A stretch of 64,000 nt of DNA from Spodoptera frugiperda. Its lineage: Eukaryota > Arthropoda > Insecta > Lepidoptera > Noctuidae. The stretch is taken from assembly GCF_023101765.2 (NCBI RefSeq), contig NC_064213.1:3906001-3970000 (forward strand). The letters are read 5' to 3'. A program made the translations under genes and the position numbers. Position 1 is the first letter of the stretch, and each line of letters starts with the position of its first letter. This document shows positions 37,564 to 50,100 of the stretch, piece after piece. The notes beneath the pieces were generated by a model. That model had not been told where the DNA came from. It ran no database searches and was given only the letters and a program-made list of their open reading frames with translations.

Positions 37564-39514
37564 TTAAGAGGAGCAATATGTATTTACAGTTATGTAAACT
37601 CTTTTAACCTAATTACACACTCCACATATTACGGCAAAACGGATAAAGTGAACATCTGAATAAGACACCAAACAAATCAAACGTAGACACCGCATAGACA
37701 ACGCTTAGACATCACGTAGACAACGTGTAGACATGATGTAAACACTCTCAGATAGAAGAAGTACGATCGCGAGTGAGGAAAACAAGTGTTAATTCCACTT
37801 TATAAAGTTAGTGCACTCAAAGTTTAGAGCTTCGGTAAAATCTTTAACTACTTACCAACTTACACGTGATTCAAACAGTTATTTTGAGATTTAGTACTCT
37901 AGTTCAAATAGATGCTGCGAGTAGTTTCAAACTTGTATAGAATAAACATAGCTGGTTGTATAATATTATTCTTACGTATTTTTCAAAAGGGAAGATGACT
38001 AATTATGTATTTTAATGTCCGTCTTGTAGAGTATTTTAAAATTTGAGACACGTATTTTTTCGTCTGTTACGGAAACAAATACTACTACTTTAATATCCAT
38101 TTTATACGTACCAATGAATTATTTTCTCCCTCTCCTAAACTTTGATTCGTCTTATCTAAGTATTGTTATCATATATGACAAAATAAAAAAATAAATACGT
38201 CTCTAAAATAAAAAAAATACGATTCATTACCAAACTGGCGGAATAATTAGATTTTGAATTTTCATACCCCGTCATCATCCTTATTCTGTACCTAAAAGTA
38301 AAATATCAATTACATTCAAAACAAAATATTATACTGTTTCATTGTAATGAACGAGATGAAAATTTCGCCACGTACGACAAGAACATCGGAAAATGATCCT
38401 ACAAATAAAAAACCTATTACAGCAAGACAAGCTCATACGCATTTAATTCAAAGATAAAAATGAAGTCGTAATTGTAATCATTTCTTTTATTAACCTCATA
38501 GCCATAACGTGGTAATAATAAAAATATATCAACCACCTTTATGGCTTCCATAATGCGATGAAAAATTCACAAAGCGGAATTGCTTTTAAGAAGATCCTCT
38601 CCCCTCTGGCACGACAACTGAGATATTGTTAGCACCTTGAAATAATAAAATGGAACACTTCCACGATGTGGCGGGAATTAATTTCATTTAGCAGTCGTGT
38701 TAGCTTGCTTTAAGGTCAAAGTGTTACGTTTAATCTTTGAGTAAAGTGAGAGAAGTTGTTGTGTATAAAGTATGGCCTCACACAAATTTCTTATAACAAC
38801 TTATAGGCGTAAAGTGAGTTTTATGTTTATGTTTACTTATCTGTAAAGTAAATGGAATGAATAGAAAAGGAGATAATAAGAAAACACAGGAACAACTTCG
38901 AGTTTGTTTTTACATCCATAATTATTAGGACGTGACAGTCCACAGCTGACCATTACCTCAACGAATTCTACACATAATCAGATCAGTGGACGCAGTTGTA
39001 TGAGTTTATGCGTACATACGTATGTACGGTGCGGGCCTATCTACCAAAGTACAACTTACCATAATTTCAACAAAATCTTCTAAACTCAAACTAAATTCAA
39101 ATAAAAAATATTTGAAACAAATAAACTACACCGACTCATCCCCAAGAAACTACCTCGAGTTTCATTCAAAGACACATTAACAATTTCCAACCAGAAAAAT
39201 ATGTACAAAACGCTCCCATATTTTAGAGTGGGTAGAAATATTTTGTTTCCAGTTTTAAATCTGGGCAAATACAAAGGTAGTGGGAGCATGTTACTGTTGG
39301 GAACGTAAAATAAACGCGGAGTAACACACAATTTGTTCAGTGGAGTGTGTATGCGACAGACTTGAGTATGATAAAACATTTAGAACTTGTACTACACTGG
39401 TATGTTGCGCTGGTAATTTTGTTTTGTTTATGGTTTTAGTTACTTGTGTTATTCGTTTTTTGTGTATTTGTTGTTTCACTATGATTATATTGGTATCGGC
39501 AAGGTGTAAGGGCG
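37564..39514. other. Gene-free stretch
   Basis: AT-rich. A higher-complexity, repeat-free patch lies near 38500-38760. No reading frame with recognisable content. Confidence 0.4.
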
Positions 39515-39840
39515 CTTTTTCCAGTAGATAAGTGCTATGTAGCTATGCTACGAAGATGTAATAACTAAGCTGTGAAACTATGTGACCGTTTCCACTGATA
39601 CTAAGCTATGTAGCTGTGCGAGAAAGATGTGCTATGAAGATGCGCTGCCGCAATGTATGATAATAGGATAGCCATCCCTAGCACACATCCATAGCACGCA
39701 TCTTTCCATAAAAAAACATAGCTTAGTTGAGTCCGTTTCCACCAGTGCTACGCTATGTGTACCAATGAACATGATTGGTGAAAGCCAACCGCATCCACAG
39801 CAACGTAGCATAGCACATCTCTGGTGGCTAGACATCTGGC
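39515..39840. mobile_element. Inverted-repeat element built from the 'GTGCTATGCTACG' repeat
   Basis: The left half reads GATAAGTGCTATGTAGCTAT and GTTTCCACTGATACTAAGCT. The right half reads as reverse complement: AACATAGCTTAGTTGAGTCC, TATGTGTACCAATGAACATG and CAACGTAGCATAGCACATCT. A MITE-like foldback of about 326 bp. Confidence 0.55.
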
Positions 39841-40671
39841 TCAACGGTAACACTATCGGGGAGGTCGATTTCCTGCAGTTGGCGGTAGTGGGCATAGAAG
39901 ATGATAATTAGATTTTCATAGTCTATCTTCCATCAATTCATAGTTTCTTGGTTCAATTAAATAAAACCAGATAATCATTACAACATAGGTATATGTTTAT
40001 TAACGAAATAATAAAACTAATATTGACTTTAAAATTGAAATAACATGAATCTAAATTATGATTATTATTCAAATAAAGAACCTTTTGTAAAAGTCGCTAT
40101 GCAAATAACGTATTAATAGAGCGAGATCCCAGAGCTGTCAGACATATGTTATTTTTACAAGCATTTAACCTTCGGCTTACAGTAGTCTTGTATATACTTT
40201 TTAATGTCTGAATGTTTGTAAAGCTGGCCGAGTGACACCAGCGCAGGTACCAGGTGAGAAAGGTAACTAAAAATTTTTATGTCTGATTTTTATATATGTT
40301 TTGTAGAATATTACTCTGAAATCATATTAAAAAAATCAGACACTTTCCATGGACCAAAACTTTTATCAGACGCTTTAAAGCTGTAAGAAAAATAAATGAA
40401 CTTAATTTATTTTTTAATGTCTGATTTTTTTATATGCTATTAAGATAACTATTACAATGTGATATTTAATTAGTCAGACAAATTGCATGGACCAAACTTC
40501 CCCTAAATACCAAAATTACTCAACCATGTGTATGAACGCGAGAGCACTATGCACATGCGCTTCAGACTAAAATATCTTAATATTTTAAAAAAACTTACTA
40601 CGTTTAATATGAATATTTATAGATAAAGAAAAAAATATAATTTAAAAAACAATTATTTATTAAAAAAAAAT

Positions 40672-41145
40672 GCATAAACAGGCAAAAACAAATCATTTCT
40701 GAGCAGCTGTCTTTTAAAGAAAATAACATTTATTTTATCTATTACTAATAATAAAACTGTAGCCTTCTACAGTGCAGGAAAATGTCAACATCAGCAAAAA
40801 AAAATTGCAAAACAGGCAAAAACAAACTATTTCTGAGCAGCTGTCTTTTAAAGAAAATAACATTTATTTTATCTATTACTAATAATAAAACTGTTGCCTT
40901 CTACAGTGCAGGAAAATGTCAACATCAGCAAAAAAAAATTGCATATACAGGAAAAAACAAACTATTTCTGAGCAGCTGTCTTTTAAAGAAAATAACATTT
41001 ATTTTATCTATTACTAATAATAAAACTGTTGCCTTCTACAGTGCAGGAAAATGTCAACAGCAGCAAAAAAAAATTGCATAAACAGGCAAAAACAAACTAT
41101 TTCTGAGCAGCTGTCTTTTAAAGAAAATAACATTTATTTTATATA
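40672..41145. repeat. 135-bp tandem array, about 3.5 copies
   Basis: Unit starts recur at 40672, 40807, 40941 and 41076. Each unit contains TTTCTGAGCAGCTGTCTTTT and TTCTACAGTGCAGGAAAATG. Followed by a short (AC)n run. Frames across the array are periodic shadows. Confidence 0.85.
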
Positions 41146-41156
41146 TACACACACAC

Positions 41157-41299
41157 ACAACGTCACGCCTTTTATCCCCGAAGGGGTAGGCAGAGGTGAC
41201 ATTACGGCACGTAATGCCGCTGTACAATGTACACCCACTTTTCACCATTTGTGTTATAAGTCCCATGTAATAGGGGGTGAGCCTATTGCCATATATCGT
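41157..41299 (+). mobile_element. 'CCCCAAAGGGGTAGG' repeat, left part of a split copy
   Basis: ACGTCACGCCTTTTATCCCC to CTATTGCCATATA. Interrupted by the 998-bp element; continues at 42298-42385 (GACACAATTCCAGACTCTGT, TACCGAGAAATTTTTCGT), in the order seen in the uninterrupted copy at 5038-5300. Confidence 0.65.
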
Positions 41300-42297
41300 A
41301 AGTGACCCGGTTGTGGCCACTTTAAGAATTTTGTCGACTTTGAGGCTTTCCTAACTTTTAGTTTTTGTTATCACGAACATATTTATTGTAAAAAGTCATT
41401 TAACATGTATTAACCTTGCCTAAGAAGACCCTTTTTTTAAAGAACGTCCAATAGAAAAATAACTGTATAAAAAAGAAAAAAAATAGGGAGTTTGTGCCAT
41501 TTTTGGCCAGATTCGTGCCATTTTTGGCCACGGTCGTGAGCCAGTTCTGGCCATCTAAAATACAATAAAAGTAATCAAAATTTATTAATTAAATTTGACA
41601 TTTTAGAAACAATGGTTTTCATTTAGTTTGGAAAATATGAAATAATATTGCTTCACTTGAATTTAACTTACAAATAAAGAGATCAACATTTATATGACGT
41701 TGGTAAAAGATGCAAAGTAAACTGACCTCCCCTTTGTGTGAAGGCAATTTATTGCATCTCTGAAAATGAAAAATATGTATTTGTTGATATGTAAAGCCAA
41801 GGAAAAATAATAAATAAATTACGATAAATGACTAGAAGTGGGGCGTCTATGTACAAAAGTTTTGGCCAGCCATGTGGCCAAAGATGGAGAAATTCATAAT
41901 TTTGTCTCCATTAGTGGCCACCTTCTAATAATCTCACTTCAGAAACATATGGCGACAAAATAACTTTAGTTCCACTTAGACAATATATTCTTCATGTAGT
42001 ATTAACATAAACATCCAAACAATAAGCAAAGATTTAAAAAATAAAAACCAAATCCTCACCCGCTCGCCTTAAACTTTTTGTTAAGATCTTAACAATTTCA
42101 CCCTCAACTAAAAATAAGGACTTGTTGCATCGAAGTGAAGTTTGACACATCAAAGCTGCCAACGGTATCAGTGCCTCTAATATTCAATATTTTAAATACT
42201 AAACATCACAGAGTAATTTATTTGTCCATGCCTTAGTTATAAATATTTGAAGGCCCAAATGGCCACAAAGGGGTCGATGGCCACAACCGGGTCACTT
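41300..42297. mobile_element. 998-bp DNA element with perfect 20-bp TIRs
   Basis: Left end AAGTGACCCGGTTGTGGCCA; right end TGGCCACAACCGGGTCACTT, exactly complementary. TGGCCA-containing motifs recur near both ends (41500-41555 and 41865-41925). No long open frame, so non-autonomous. It splits the repeat at 41157 and lies inside the long-TIR element. Confidence 0.75.
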
Positions 42298-42460
42298 GCC
42301 CTACTGGACACAATTCCAGACTCTGTGCTACTACCGAGAAATTTTTCGTAAATCCGAAAATTATTATAGGCCTCGCCGTATTTGGATCCAATAGATATTT
42401 ATAAGATGTCATTGTCAGAGTTACTTAAAATTGTTTTAAATATAAATCATTTAGTTGATT

Positions 42461-42872
42461 TTAATCATCTTCATCATCATCAAAGTAATTAGAATTATAA
42501 TTTTCATCATTTAGTATATCGCGTTCATCCAAGTCATCATCCTCATCACCATCTGATGTGTTATTGTTGCTAGCAGCATGTTCTGTAAAAACAAAAAGAT
42601 AAACATTAAACAAATTGAACAATCAATATAATAAATTGCAAACCAGAAAGCAAATTACGGTACCTAGTTCTTGAAGTGAATCACTGACGAATTCTGGTAA
42701 TTGGTCACCATCAAACCAATAAAAAAGATATTGGCCATCTTCCAACGTCCATCCGTTGTTTTCCGGAGCAAAAGTTGTTGGTAATTTTTTATCTGCATTA
42801 TTCCATAAACTGGTGATGTAATTGGCCCGTAGAAATTGTTGAATAATTAATAATAATTTGGCTACGGAACCC
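42461..42872 (-). pseudogene. 3' end of a transposon-associated protein gene with acidic tail
   Basis: Two exons on the minus strand: one open from about 42872 (after an AG) to 42664 with donor G|GTACCG, and one from 42582 (acceptor TTTTACAG) to TAA at 42461-42463. The phase is kept (CTAG|AA). The encoded part includes ENNGWTLEDGQYLFYWFDGD, QLPEFVSDSLQELEHAASNN and a tail rich in Asp/Glu ending DDDEDD. No transposase catalytic motif is visible and the 5' part is missing. It lies between the arms of the long-TIR element. I do not recognise the family. Confidence 0.5.
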
Positions 42873-43442
42873 TAAAAAGTGTGCACATAGTATATACACA
42901 TACATGTGCAGTAGTACCTACAGTAATAGATTGTGAGTTTAAGAACGGGAACCGAGTTACCATGGATGTCTCACTCGGTCTGAAGCGCATGTGCATAGTG
43001 CTCTCGCGTTCATACACATGGTTGAGTAATTTTGGTATTTAGGGAAGTTTGGTCCATGCAATTTGTCTGACTAATTAAATATGACATTGTAATAGTTATC
43101 TTAATAGCATATAAAAAAATCAGACATTAAAAAATAAATTAAGTTCATTTATTTTTCTTACAGCTTTAAAGCGTCTGACAAAAGTTTTGGTCCATGGAAA
43201 GTGTCTGATTTTTTTAATATGATTTCAGATTAATATTCTACAAAACATATATAAAAATCAGACATAAAAAAATAAGTTAAGTTAGTCTAATTTTTAGTTA
43301 CCTTTCTCACCTGGTACCTGCGCTGGTGTCACTCGGCCAGCTTTACAAACATTCAGACATTAAAAAGTATATACAAGACTACTGTAAGCCGAAGGTTAAA
43401 TGCTTGTAAAAATAACATATGTCTGACAGCTCTGGGATCTCG

Positions 43443-43808
43443 GACCATAACAAAACATTACATAGTAAAGAAATTTCACAAAATTTTGTATCTGATATAA
43501 CAAAACAGTCTATTATAGAACTACAAAATGCCGTACTGAGAGACATTTAATGATTCCTACGATTTTGTTCCGAAAACAATTACTAAGGACTGGGTTAAGT
43601 AACTATTAATAAATTATATTGTATTAAGTAAAATAGACTAAAACTATCAAACAAAATATATACTTTCACATGATTCTTTGGATTGAAACATCATAAATAA
43701 ATAAATTACGATTTTGACAAAAAGAAAATTATATACAGTTGTACAAATCTCTTGTATACTATCTGACTAAATAAACCTTACAATATTAATAAGTAGGAAC
43801 CAGGTTTT
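43443..43808. other. Short gene-free gap
   Basis: AT-rich sequence between the long-TIR element and the repeat lying just past the stop codon of the four-repeat gene. No gene seen. Confidence 0.5.
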
Positions 43809-44098
43809 TAAGTGTGGGAGAGACATGCTTCGGCACGAATGGGCCGACTCGACCGGAGTGTTACCACGGCCTCACAGAAAACTGACGTGAAACAACGCTT
43901 GCATTGTGTTTTCGTTATGTGAGCGAGGTTCCCGGATTCCAAATTATCCCCCTTCCCAATCCTACCAATACATTTTTCCCCTTAACTTCCTAATCCCCAA
44001 AAGGTGTGTGGTGTTTCAAGTGTCCATGGGCGCGACGATTGCATACCATCAGATTCTGAGTATCCGTCTGCTCGTTTACCGGCTTATACCATAAAAAA
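43809..44098 (+). mobile_element. 'GGCCGGCAACGCAC' repeat just beyond the stop codon
   Basis: AAGTGTGGGAGAGACATGCT to CGGCTTATACCATAAAAA, 10 bp from the TAA of the four-repeat gene, so it forms most of the proximal 3'UTR or 3' flank. Confidence 0.65.
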
Positions 44099-44107
44099 CT
44101 AAACATT

Positions 44108-47100
44108 TTATTTTTTCTTGGTATGATCTTTCTTCATATTTCTAGTAGCTTCATAAAGCTTAGCTTTTATATCTGGGTAGGAAGTCAACAAATCGGTCCA
44201 TTTGTCCAGGTCTAAATAGACTAAATCCACCACCTGTAGAAAAAATATTGTTGAAAATTGGGCCCTATTTCACAAATTCTGAAAAGCCACTTAATATTTT
44301 TACACATTACATTATGGAATATACATCAAATTAAAAGTGAGTAAACGGGAACTAAATGAGACAATGTGATATACGATCTTAGTCAAAAAGCATTTTGATA
44401 TCAAGTAAAAAATGTTTGGTACGACCCATAACTGTACCTCATTTGCACGCTTTAGTCAATTAACGATTGCAAGACGAATGCATGCATCTTACACAATGAT
44501 CAACGTCAATCCTGCAACGTCAATCATGCATAGTGAAAATTAAGTTTACGGAATACTTACCGTTCGAGAATAGTAAGTGAAGTGGAATCCTACATTGACG
44601 AATAAACCCGACATACATCCAAAATATCCATTTGTATACAGCACTGACATTAGCTTGTTTTCACCGCTGAAAATTATAACAATGAAGGATACCTACATAA
44701 ACACACAACATAATGATGTTTAGAAAAAAAAAACAATTTCTCTTTCTCTTTCTCTTTCTCTTTCTCTTTCTCTTTCTCTTTCTCTTTCTCTCTCTCTTTC
44801 TCTTTCTCTTTCTCTTTCTCTTTCTCTCTCTATTTCTTTCTTTCTTACTCTCTCTTTCCTTCTTTCTCTCTTTCTATATTTCTGTCTCTCCCTCTCACTC
44901 ACTCTGAATCTACTGCTGTGACAATTTTAAATCTAGTCTATGCATTCGCATGGACTAGATTTAAAATTAAAAAATAATAAAGTTTTTAAGTTAAATTTAA
45001 ATTAAAATATACTTACGCTTTGTCGATGTACCACTTTTCAACTTCTCCCTCGTGGATAAAGTAAGTAATGTTGAAGGTATCTCCTTCTCTTACAATACAT
45101 TTCCCTAAAATAATACAGTGAATGTTTTAAGCACAAATATGAAACCTAACTATGCTACATTAAGTCAGGAAAAATTGTTTTTTGATAAGTTCCTCGTTTA
45201 ACCACTGGCGCGGATTCTTACTAACATATGTAACGCATAAATTTAATCTTATTAATATTTGAGCAAATACAAAATTCGGAATAAGCTACGTGATAAAGAT
45301 TTATTAATTAACTTGGATATTATTAAAATAAAAAATTACCAGGAAATATGACAGTCCTTTGCAACCTCGCAGCTAGTTGCCGTTTGAAATAGTCAGGCAA
45401 CATGCGAAATGTTGGAGGTGCATCAAGGTGATGTAGGTAAAGCGCAGTAAACAGGTCTTGGCGTAAACATGGGGGGCATTGGTAAGCTAGGTCTGGTAGT
45501 TTGTCACCTGAAAATATGAAAACTATTGACTGCCTCGTTGGTCGAGTGGTCGCAAGTGCAACTGCCGGTCAAGGGGTCGCAAGTCCGGGGTGTGATTCCC
45601 GGATTGAGCAAAGCATTGCTGGTCGTTTTTAAAATTTTTTTTACAAAAAATTAAAGGAAGAGAAAACTTTTCTTTTGTTGATCAAATGCACATATCTTTT
45701 CAAATTCAAGGAATCACAATCTAAAAAAGTTCATACGTTTGAAGACGCGAGAGGTAGTATGATACTGATGATGAAGAGCTCCTTACCTTTCTGCCTTTTC
45801 CACAACTGCACAGTATAAGCCCATACATTATCCGACAAAGACCTGCTAAGTCCCGAGTCAGTCAAATAAATAAGCATATTTTTTATAGAGAAATTATATT
45901 GATACAGTTCTCGATACTTTGTATATGCTGCGTTTATAGCCAGTGCCATTATGTAGATGTCCAATAGTTGTAGAACAAATGTAGTGAATACTTTGTAGTA
46001 TACTTCATTTATTGATAGAGGCATTATCTATAAAAATACACAAATTTTTAATAATTATTTATTGTAGTGTTAATCGCTGCCCCAAACTAAAATAGTTATT
46101 AGATAATTATCTAAGTGTAAGGCAAAGTTTTTAAGAAGAAAAAGTAATCATTATTAAACACATTTCCTGGAAACATCGTAGACCGCATCGTCACTTACTA
46201 CCAAGCGAGATAGTGGCCAAACATCGGCCCATCATAAGACCCATTAATAAAAAAATAGAAAAAGCACGCGTATATGTAGGTATAGTCAAAACTACGGCGA
46301 TGCTTATATCGAATAGTTATTTATGTTTTATTTTTTATTAAGCGACATCATCAAATATTTAGCCAAAAAAATATGAAGCAGTCACTCACCGTATCAATAT
46401 TGGTATGTGTGTGTATAAGCAGAATGTACGTCAAAGCTACGATGTAATCATAGGGCCAGTACTTGGGGACTACGAAGGTAGGAATAAATACTGCAGGGTC
46501 TTCCTCATCCCGAATATCTCTTGTGGCACGCGCACAACCTGGTAAATAACGCAACACTTGAATTGATTTTCGAATATCATAGGGGTATTTGAATAATATT
46601 TTAAAGGGCTGTATTTATTCTAAGTTAACATTCAGCATAGTAGGTACAAAGGAATACCCATTTTGGTCTACATTCGATGGTAGATTGTGAACTGTTGTTA
46701 TTATTTGCGAAAGCATCAGAATATTTTTACCTTCGCCTCTATCATCAGGATGTGTCCATTGACTGAAATCAATTGTGTTGACCATATCGCGCATATCCCT
46801 GATATGAATTGGGAATTTACCCTCTGTAATATAAATATAAAGGCAAAATAATTACAGTTACTCCCAGTTCAGTCCAATTAAAGAATCCTCAATAACAATT
46901 ACATTGTAAAAAAAAACTTACTCCTTCTGCATGCGATATACACCCAACCACAAGTGAAACAGTGGATAACCAATAGAAATATTGCTATTTTCAAAAGTAT
47001 TGGTGCCATACTTCTCTAAAATTAGAAACATTCGTTTTAAAACAAATAAAACTTTACAACAAAGCAATAATGTTGAAAATCACAATAGCAATTTCGACAC

Positions 47101-50100
47101 GTTGGTCGAGCTTGAAGTGATGTGTTTCTAAAAATTACCTTGAAACCCCTACAGAAGTGAAAATCGTAGTCAAAGAAATACTTCAAGCGCAACATCCTCG
47201 CGTACTGGTATCTCCAATCATTGTGAAAGATTGTACCTAGTGGAATCAGAAAACTTAGGATATCCAGGTACAATGACCAATCTTTTAGTTTCTTCCAGCC
47301 CACTCTTTGATGTTGGCATTTGTTTTGTACTACAACTAGTTGGATCTGTAACCAAAATACTTCATCATTGTCAGCCATTTTTCCTTAACGTATGAGTTTG
47401 CTTTACGTTTAAAGTAAATGAAACGAGTGCGACGACACTCTGATTGGCCGGCTCGAATAAACCAACCTATCAGAGCTCTCGTTTCGATTACTATAAATGT
47501 AAAGAAAACTTGTATTAAGGGTACTGTTGGACATAGGCCTACTGTTGGACATCGTTTTAGAGATAAAACTACACCATCATTGGTGTGGCTCGATATTATT
47601 TATGTTAAATGTAGTGCCAAAACCGTTTTTGAAACGGTAAAAGTTCATCAGACACTTCTCATTCTAAAATATCAGTTGAAGGTCACGAAACCTTTTCTTT
47701 TTATAACAATTATGAAATAAACAAAATAAAAACATCTATAGAATACTTACCGAATAAAAATCCGCAATAAAGTTCGCCAGATGAATCACATCACATATAA
47801 AGAGTACGATATAGACTCGGTACCACAAGTTGTGTCCAGTCGGTAGGACGACGAACGAATTGACACAAACTGTGGTGATGAAGGGGCCGACAAACCATGT
47901 GAGGTGCAAGAAATTTGAGTACCATGTACCATGGTAACCTTCCACCGGGAAATCATTCCACTGAGACAAATAATTCAACTTTAGATTAGTAAACTTATTT
48001 ATTATAGAGATGATGACAAAAAAGCAGATGAATCATCTGATGCTAAGTGATCAGTGACGCCGTCGGACTCTCGCAATACCAAAGGAGTCACAAGTGCGTT
48101 GCCTGATTTGTTGTAAAGATATAGATATTCATGAGCAGCGACACACGTGGCTACGTAACAACTATCGCCGCATCATGTATCGCGGAATGCCGCTCATGAG
48201 TATGAGCCTCTAGCATGGCTTGAAACAAATCGATTTCCTCGTCAAACCGTTACGTGAGTAGGCCGATAACATAATAATCAATTAAGTATGTCTCACGAAA
48301 GTTATAATAAAACTATTGATACTTATAACATTAAAGCGAAAGAAAAGATTTTTGCTATCACTATATTTTGTTATGCTTTAGCCATAGTTAGTGATTAAAC
48401 CATCAGGTACAACTGAAGATCAGTAACAAATATATGAATCAGTTTTTTTTACAAAACATGTTGAAACATTCTTACCGGTAGCTTGATCATCTTCCGTCCA
48501 CGTAAAAGGTATTTAACTGTGTCGTATGGATTCTCAAGAGTCACGTACTTTGTTGCCAGAAAATCGTTCTTATGTTGCGGATTACGCATAATTGTTCGGC
48601 GTACCTATATAAACATTTATGTACTTTTACTAAGTTACTAATCATATCTATCATATAACTACTTGACAGAACATATCACTATAATCTGTAAAGGGCATAA
48701 ATATCAATTTATAATGTAACACCAAATTTTACCAGGGATGTAATGAGTTTTTTTTTGTGACATGCACTCCGGTCTATTTTTAAAAAATTCTTAAAGCTCT
48801 GTCTCATATCTAATAACGCAACTCGAGATCTCTTTGCTCGAAGATCAAGCTTGCAACCACTTGACTCACGAAACAGTCTAGTAAAACTATAAAACATTTT
48901 AAAAGCATGATACGAGTATCTTAGTGTCAAGGACTTACCTCCTCAGTAATAATGCTTTGAAACGCATTTATCTCAATATATAGAACGTCGACTTTGTCTT
49001 CAGCTGTTGCGGTCACACGTATAGGCCGCTTCCTTGTGCCTAGTAACTGACCAAATATATCGCCCTGGAGAAAAAGAGAAGATAAGATATCATGTCAAGG
49101 CTTCTTCATTTCGAGTATGAGGCAAATGTAATGAAATAAATACTTTGATCTAAATCTATTTTTTGTACACCAAAAGAAACAAGTAAGTGAATCTCTGTTC
49201 TTTTGGTGGTCGTATGTAGAGTTAAATTAATTATAAAATGGCATAAGAGTACGGCACGAAAGGACCGGCTCGACCGGAGTCATAACGGAGTAATGGCCAT
49301 ACAGAAAACTGAACATGAAACAATGCTTGCGATGTGTTTGTTTCAATTACCCCTCAATCACCAATTCCCCAACAACAACCTTTTAATTCCTAATCCCCTA
49401 AAGGCCGGAAACGCACTTGTAACACCTCTAGTGTTTTGGATGACCATGAGCGACGGTGATTGCTTACCATCAGGTGATCCATCTGCTCGTTTAGAGGCTT
49501 ATACCACAACAACAGAGCTATTTCTGCCGTAATTCAATATATTTTATGGATCTGGAGTATATGTAAAGGTAAAAACTTTGCAGTGTATTGCAGGCGATAC
49601 CGAGAAATCCTTCAACAAAAATACATATTATAAGTTAACCAAAACAACCGAAGTACCTTGGTCAAAACAATCAACTTCCTATTCTTTTTCGTCAGCACGA
49701 CTTTCCCGCGATGCACAACGCACAAGTAAGTCACGAGATCGTTTTCCCTGATAATGTCGTGTCCTCCTAGGAAGAACGCCTGTGTACTGACGCTGGCTAA
49801 CTGCCTTTGCATGGCTTCACCGCCTTTGATTATAGTATCCAGAATACTGAATGTCCTATGAAAAAAGGACAATGTTTATTTGTATGTGCGATTATGTAAC
49901 TACATCATCACACGTCAACAGGGTATCAATAGCCACTGCTGACCAAAGGCTTATTCGTTGAAAAAGGTTTGAGCATTAATCACCACGCTTGCTTAATGCG
50001 GTTTGGCGATTTCAAACTAATAATTAAAAATTATAAATCCAGGTTTCCTCACGATGTTTTCTTTCAACATCTTGTGCAAATAAGGTCTTTCTAAAAGAAA

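Larger units (their letters stand above)
40122..43442. mobile_element. 3.3-kb element with about 450-bp terminal inverted repeats
   Basis: The left arm (40122-40566) begins CGAGATCCCAGAGCTGTCAG. The right arm (42978-43442) is its near-identical reverse complement, ending CTGACAGCTCTGGGATCTCG. Both arms contain the same internal landmarks (GCAGGTACCAGGTGAGAAAG and its complement, CATGTGTATGAACGCGAGAG and its complement). Between the arms are a 135-bp tandem array, a dispersed repeat split by another transposon, and the 3' end of a spliced gene on the minus strand. No target-site duplication is obvious. Superfamily unknown. Confidence 0.8.
44108..48604 (-). other. Channel unit IV of the four-repeat gene
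   Basis: Exons 17-27, residues about 1514-2049. Exon 18 holds S1-S2, exon 19 S3-S4 (LYLDILSFLIPLGTIF, then WRYQYARMLRLKYFFDYDF), exon 20 S5 (ILLKIAIFLLVIHCFTCGWV), exons 21-22 the turret and pore helix, exon 23 S6 and the early C-linker, exon 24 the rest of the C-linker, exons 24-27 the CNBD-like domain. The pore helix ends IHTHTNIDT, so THTNID (about 1801-1806) sits where TxGYGD is expected; the flanking Thr and Asp survive but GYG does not. The CNBD has FGC for FGE and no arginine in the following GFHFTYYSRT stretch's first half. It ends in a lysine-rich tail, MKKDHTKKK. Same exon layout as the neighbouring gene at 61361 onward. Confidence 0.78.

Noticed and set aside
40782..41081. 99-codon open frame with three repeated peptide blocks
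   Set aside because: It is the 135-bp tandem array (three units make a near-multiple of three), with poly-A-driven lysines. No coding signal.
44713..44907. Open frames on both strands (poly Phe/Leu and poly Arg/Glu)
   Set aside because: They are translations of the (TTTCTC)n microsatellite, not genes.
47418..47720. 100-codon plus-strand frame
   Set aside because: Starts inside a palindromic MITE-like repeat that recurs at 58381-58497. The remainder has no recognisable content.
49203..49532. 109-codon plus-strand frame
   Set aside because: It is a translation of the 'GGCCGGCAACGCAC' dispersed repeat.
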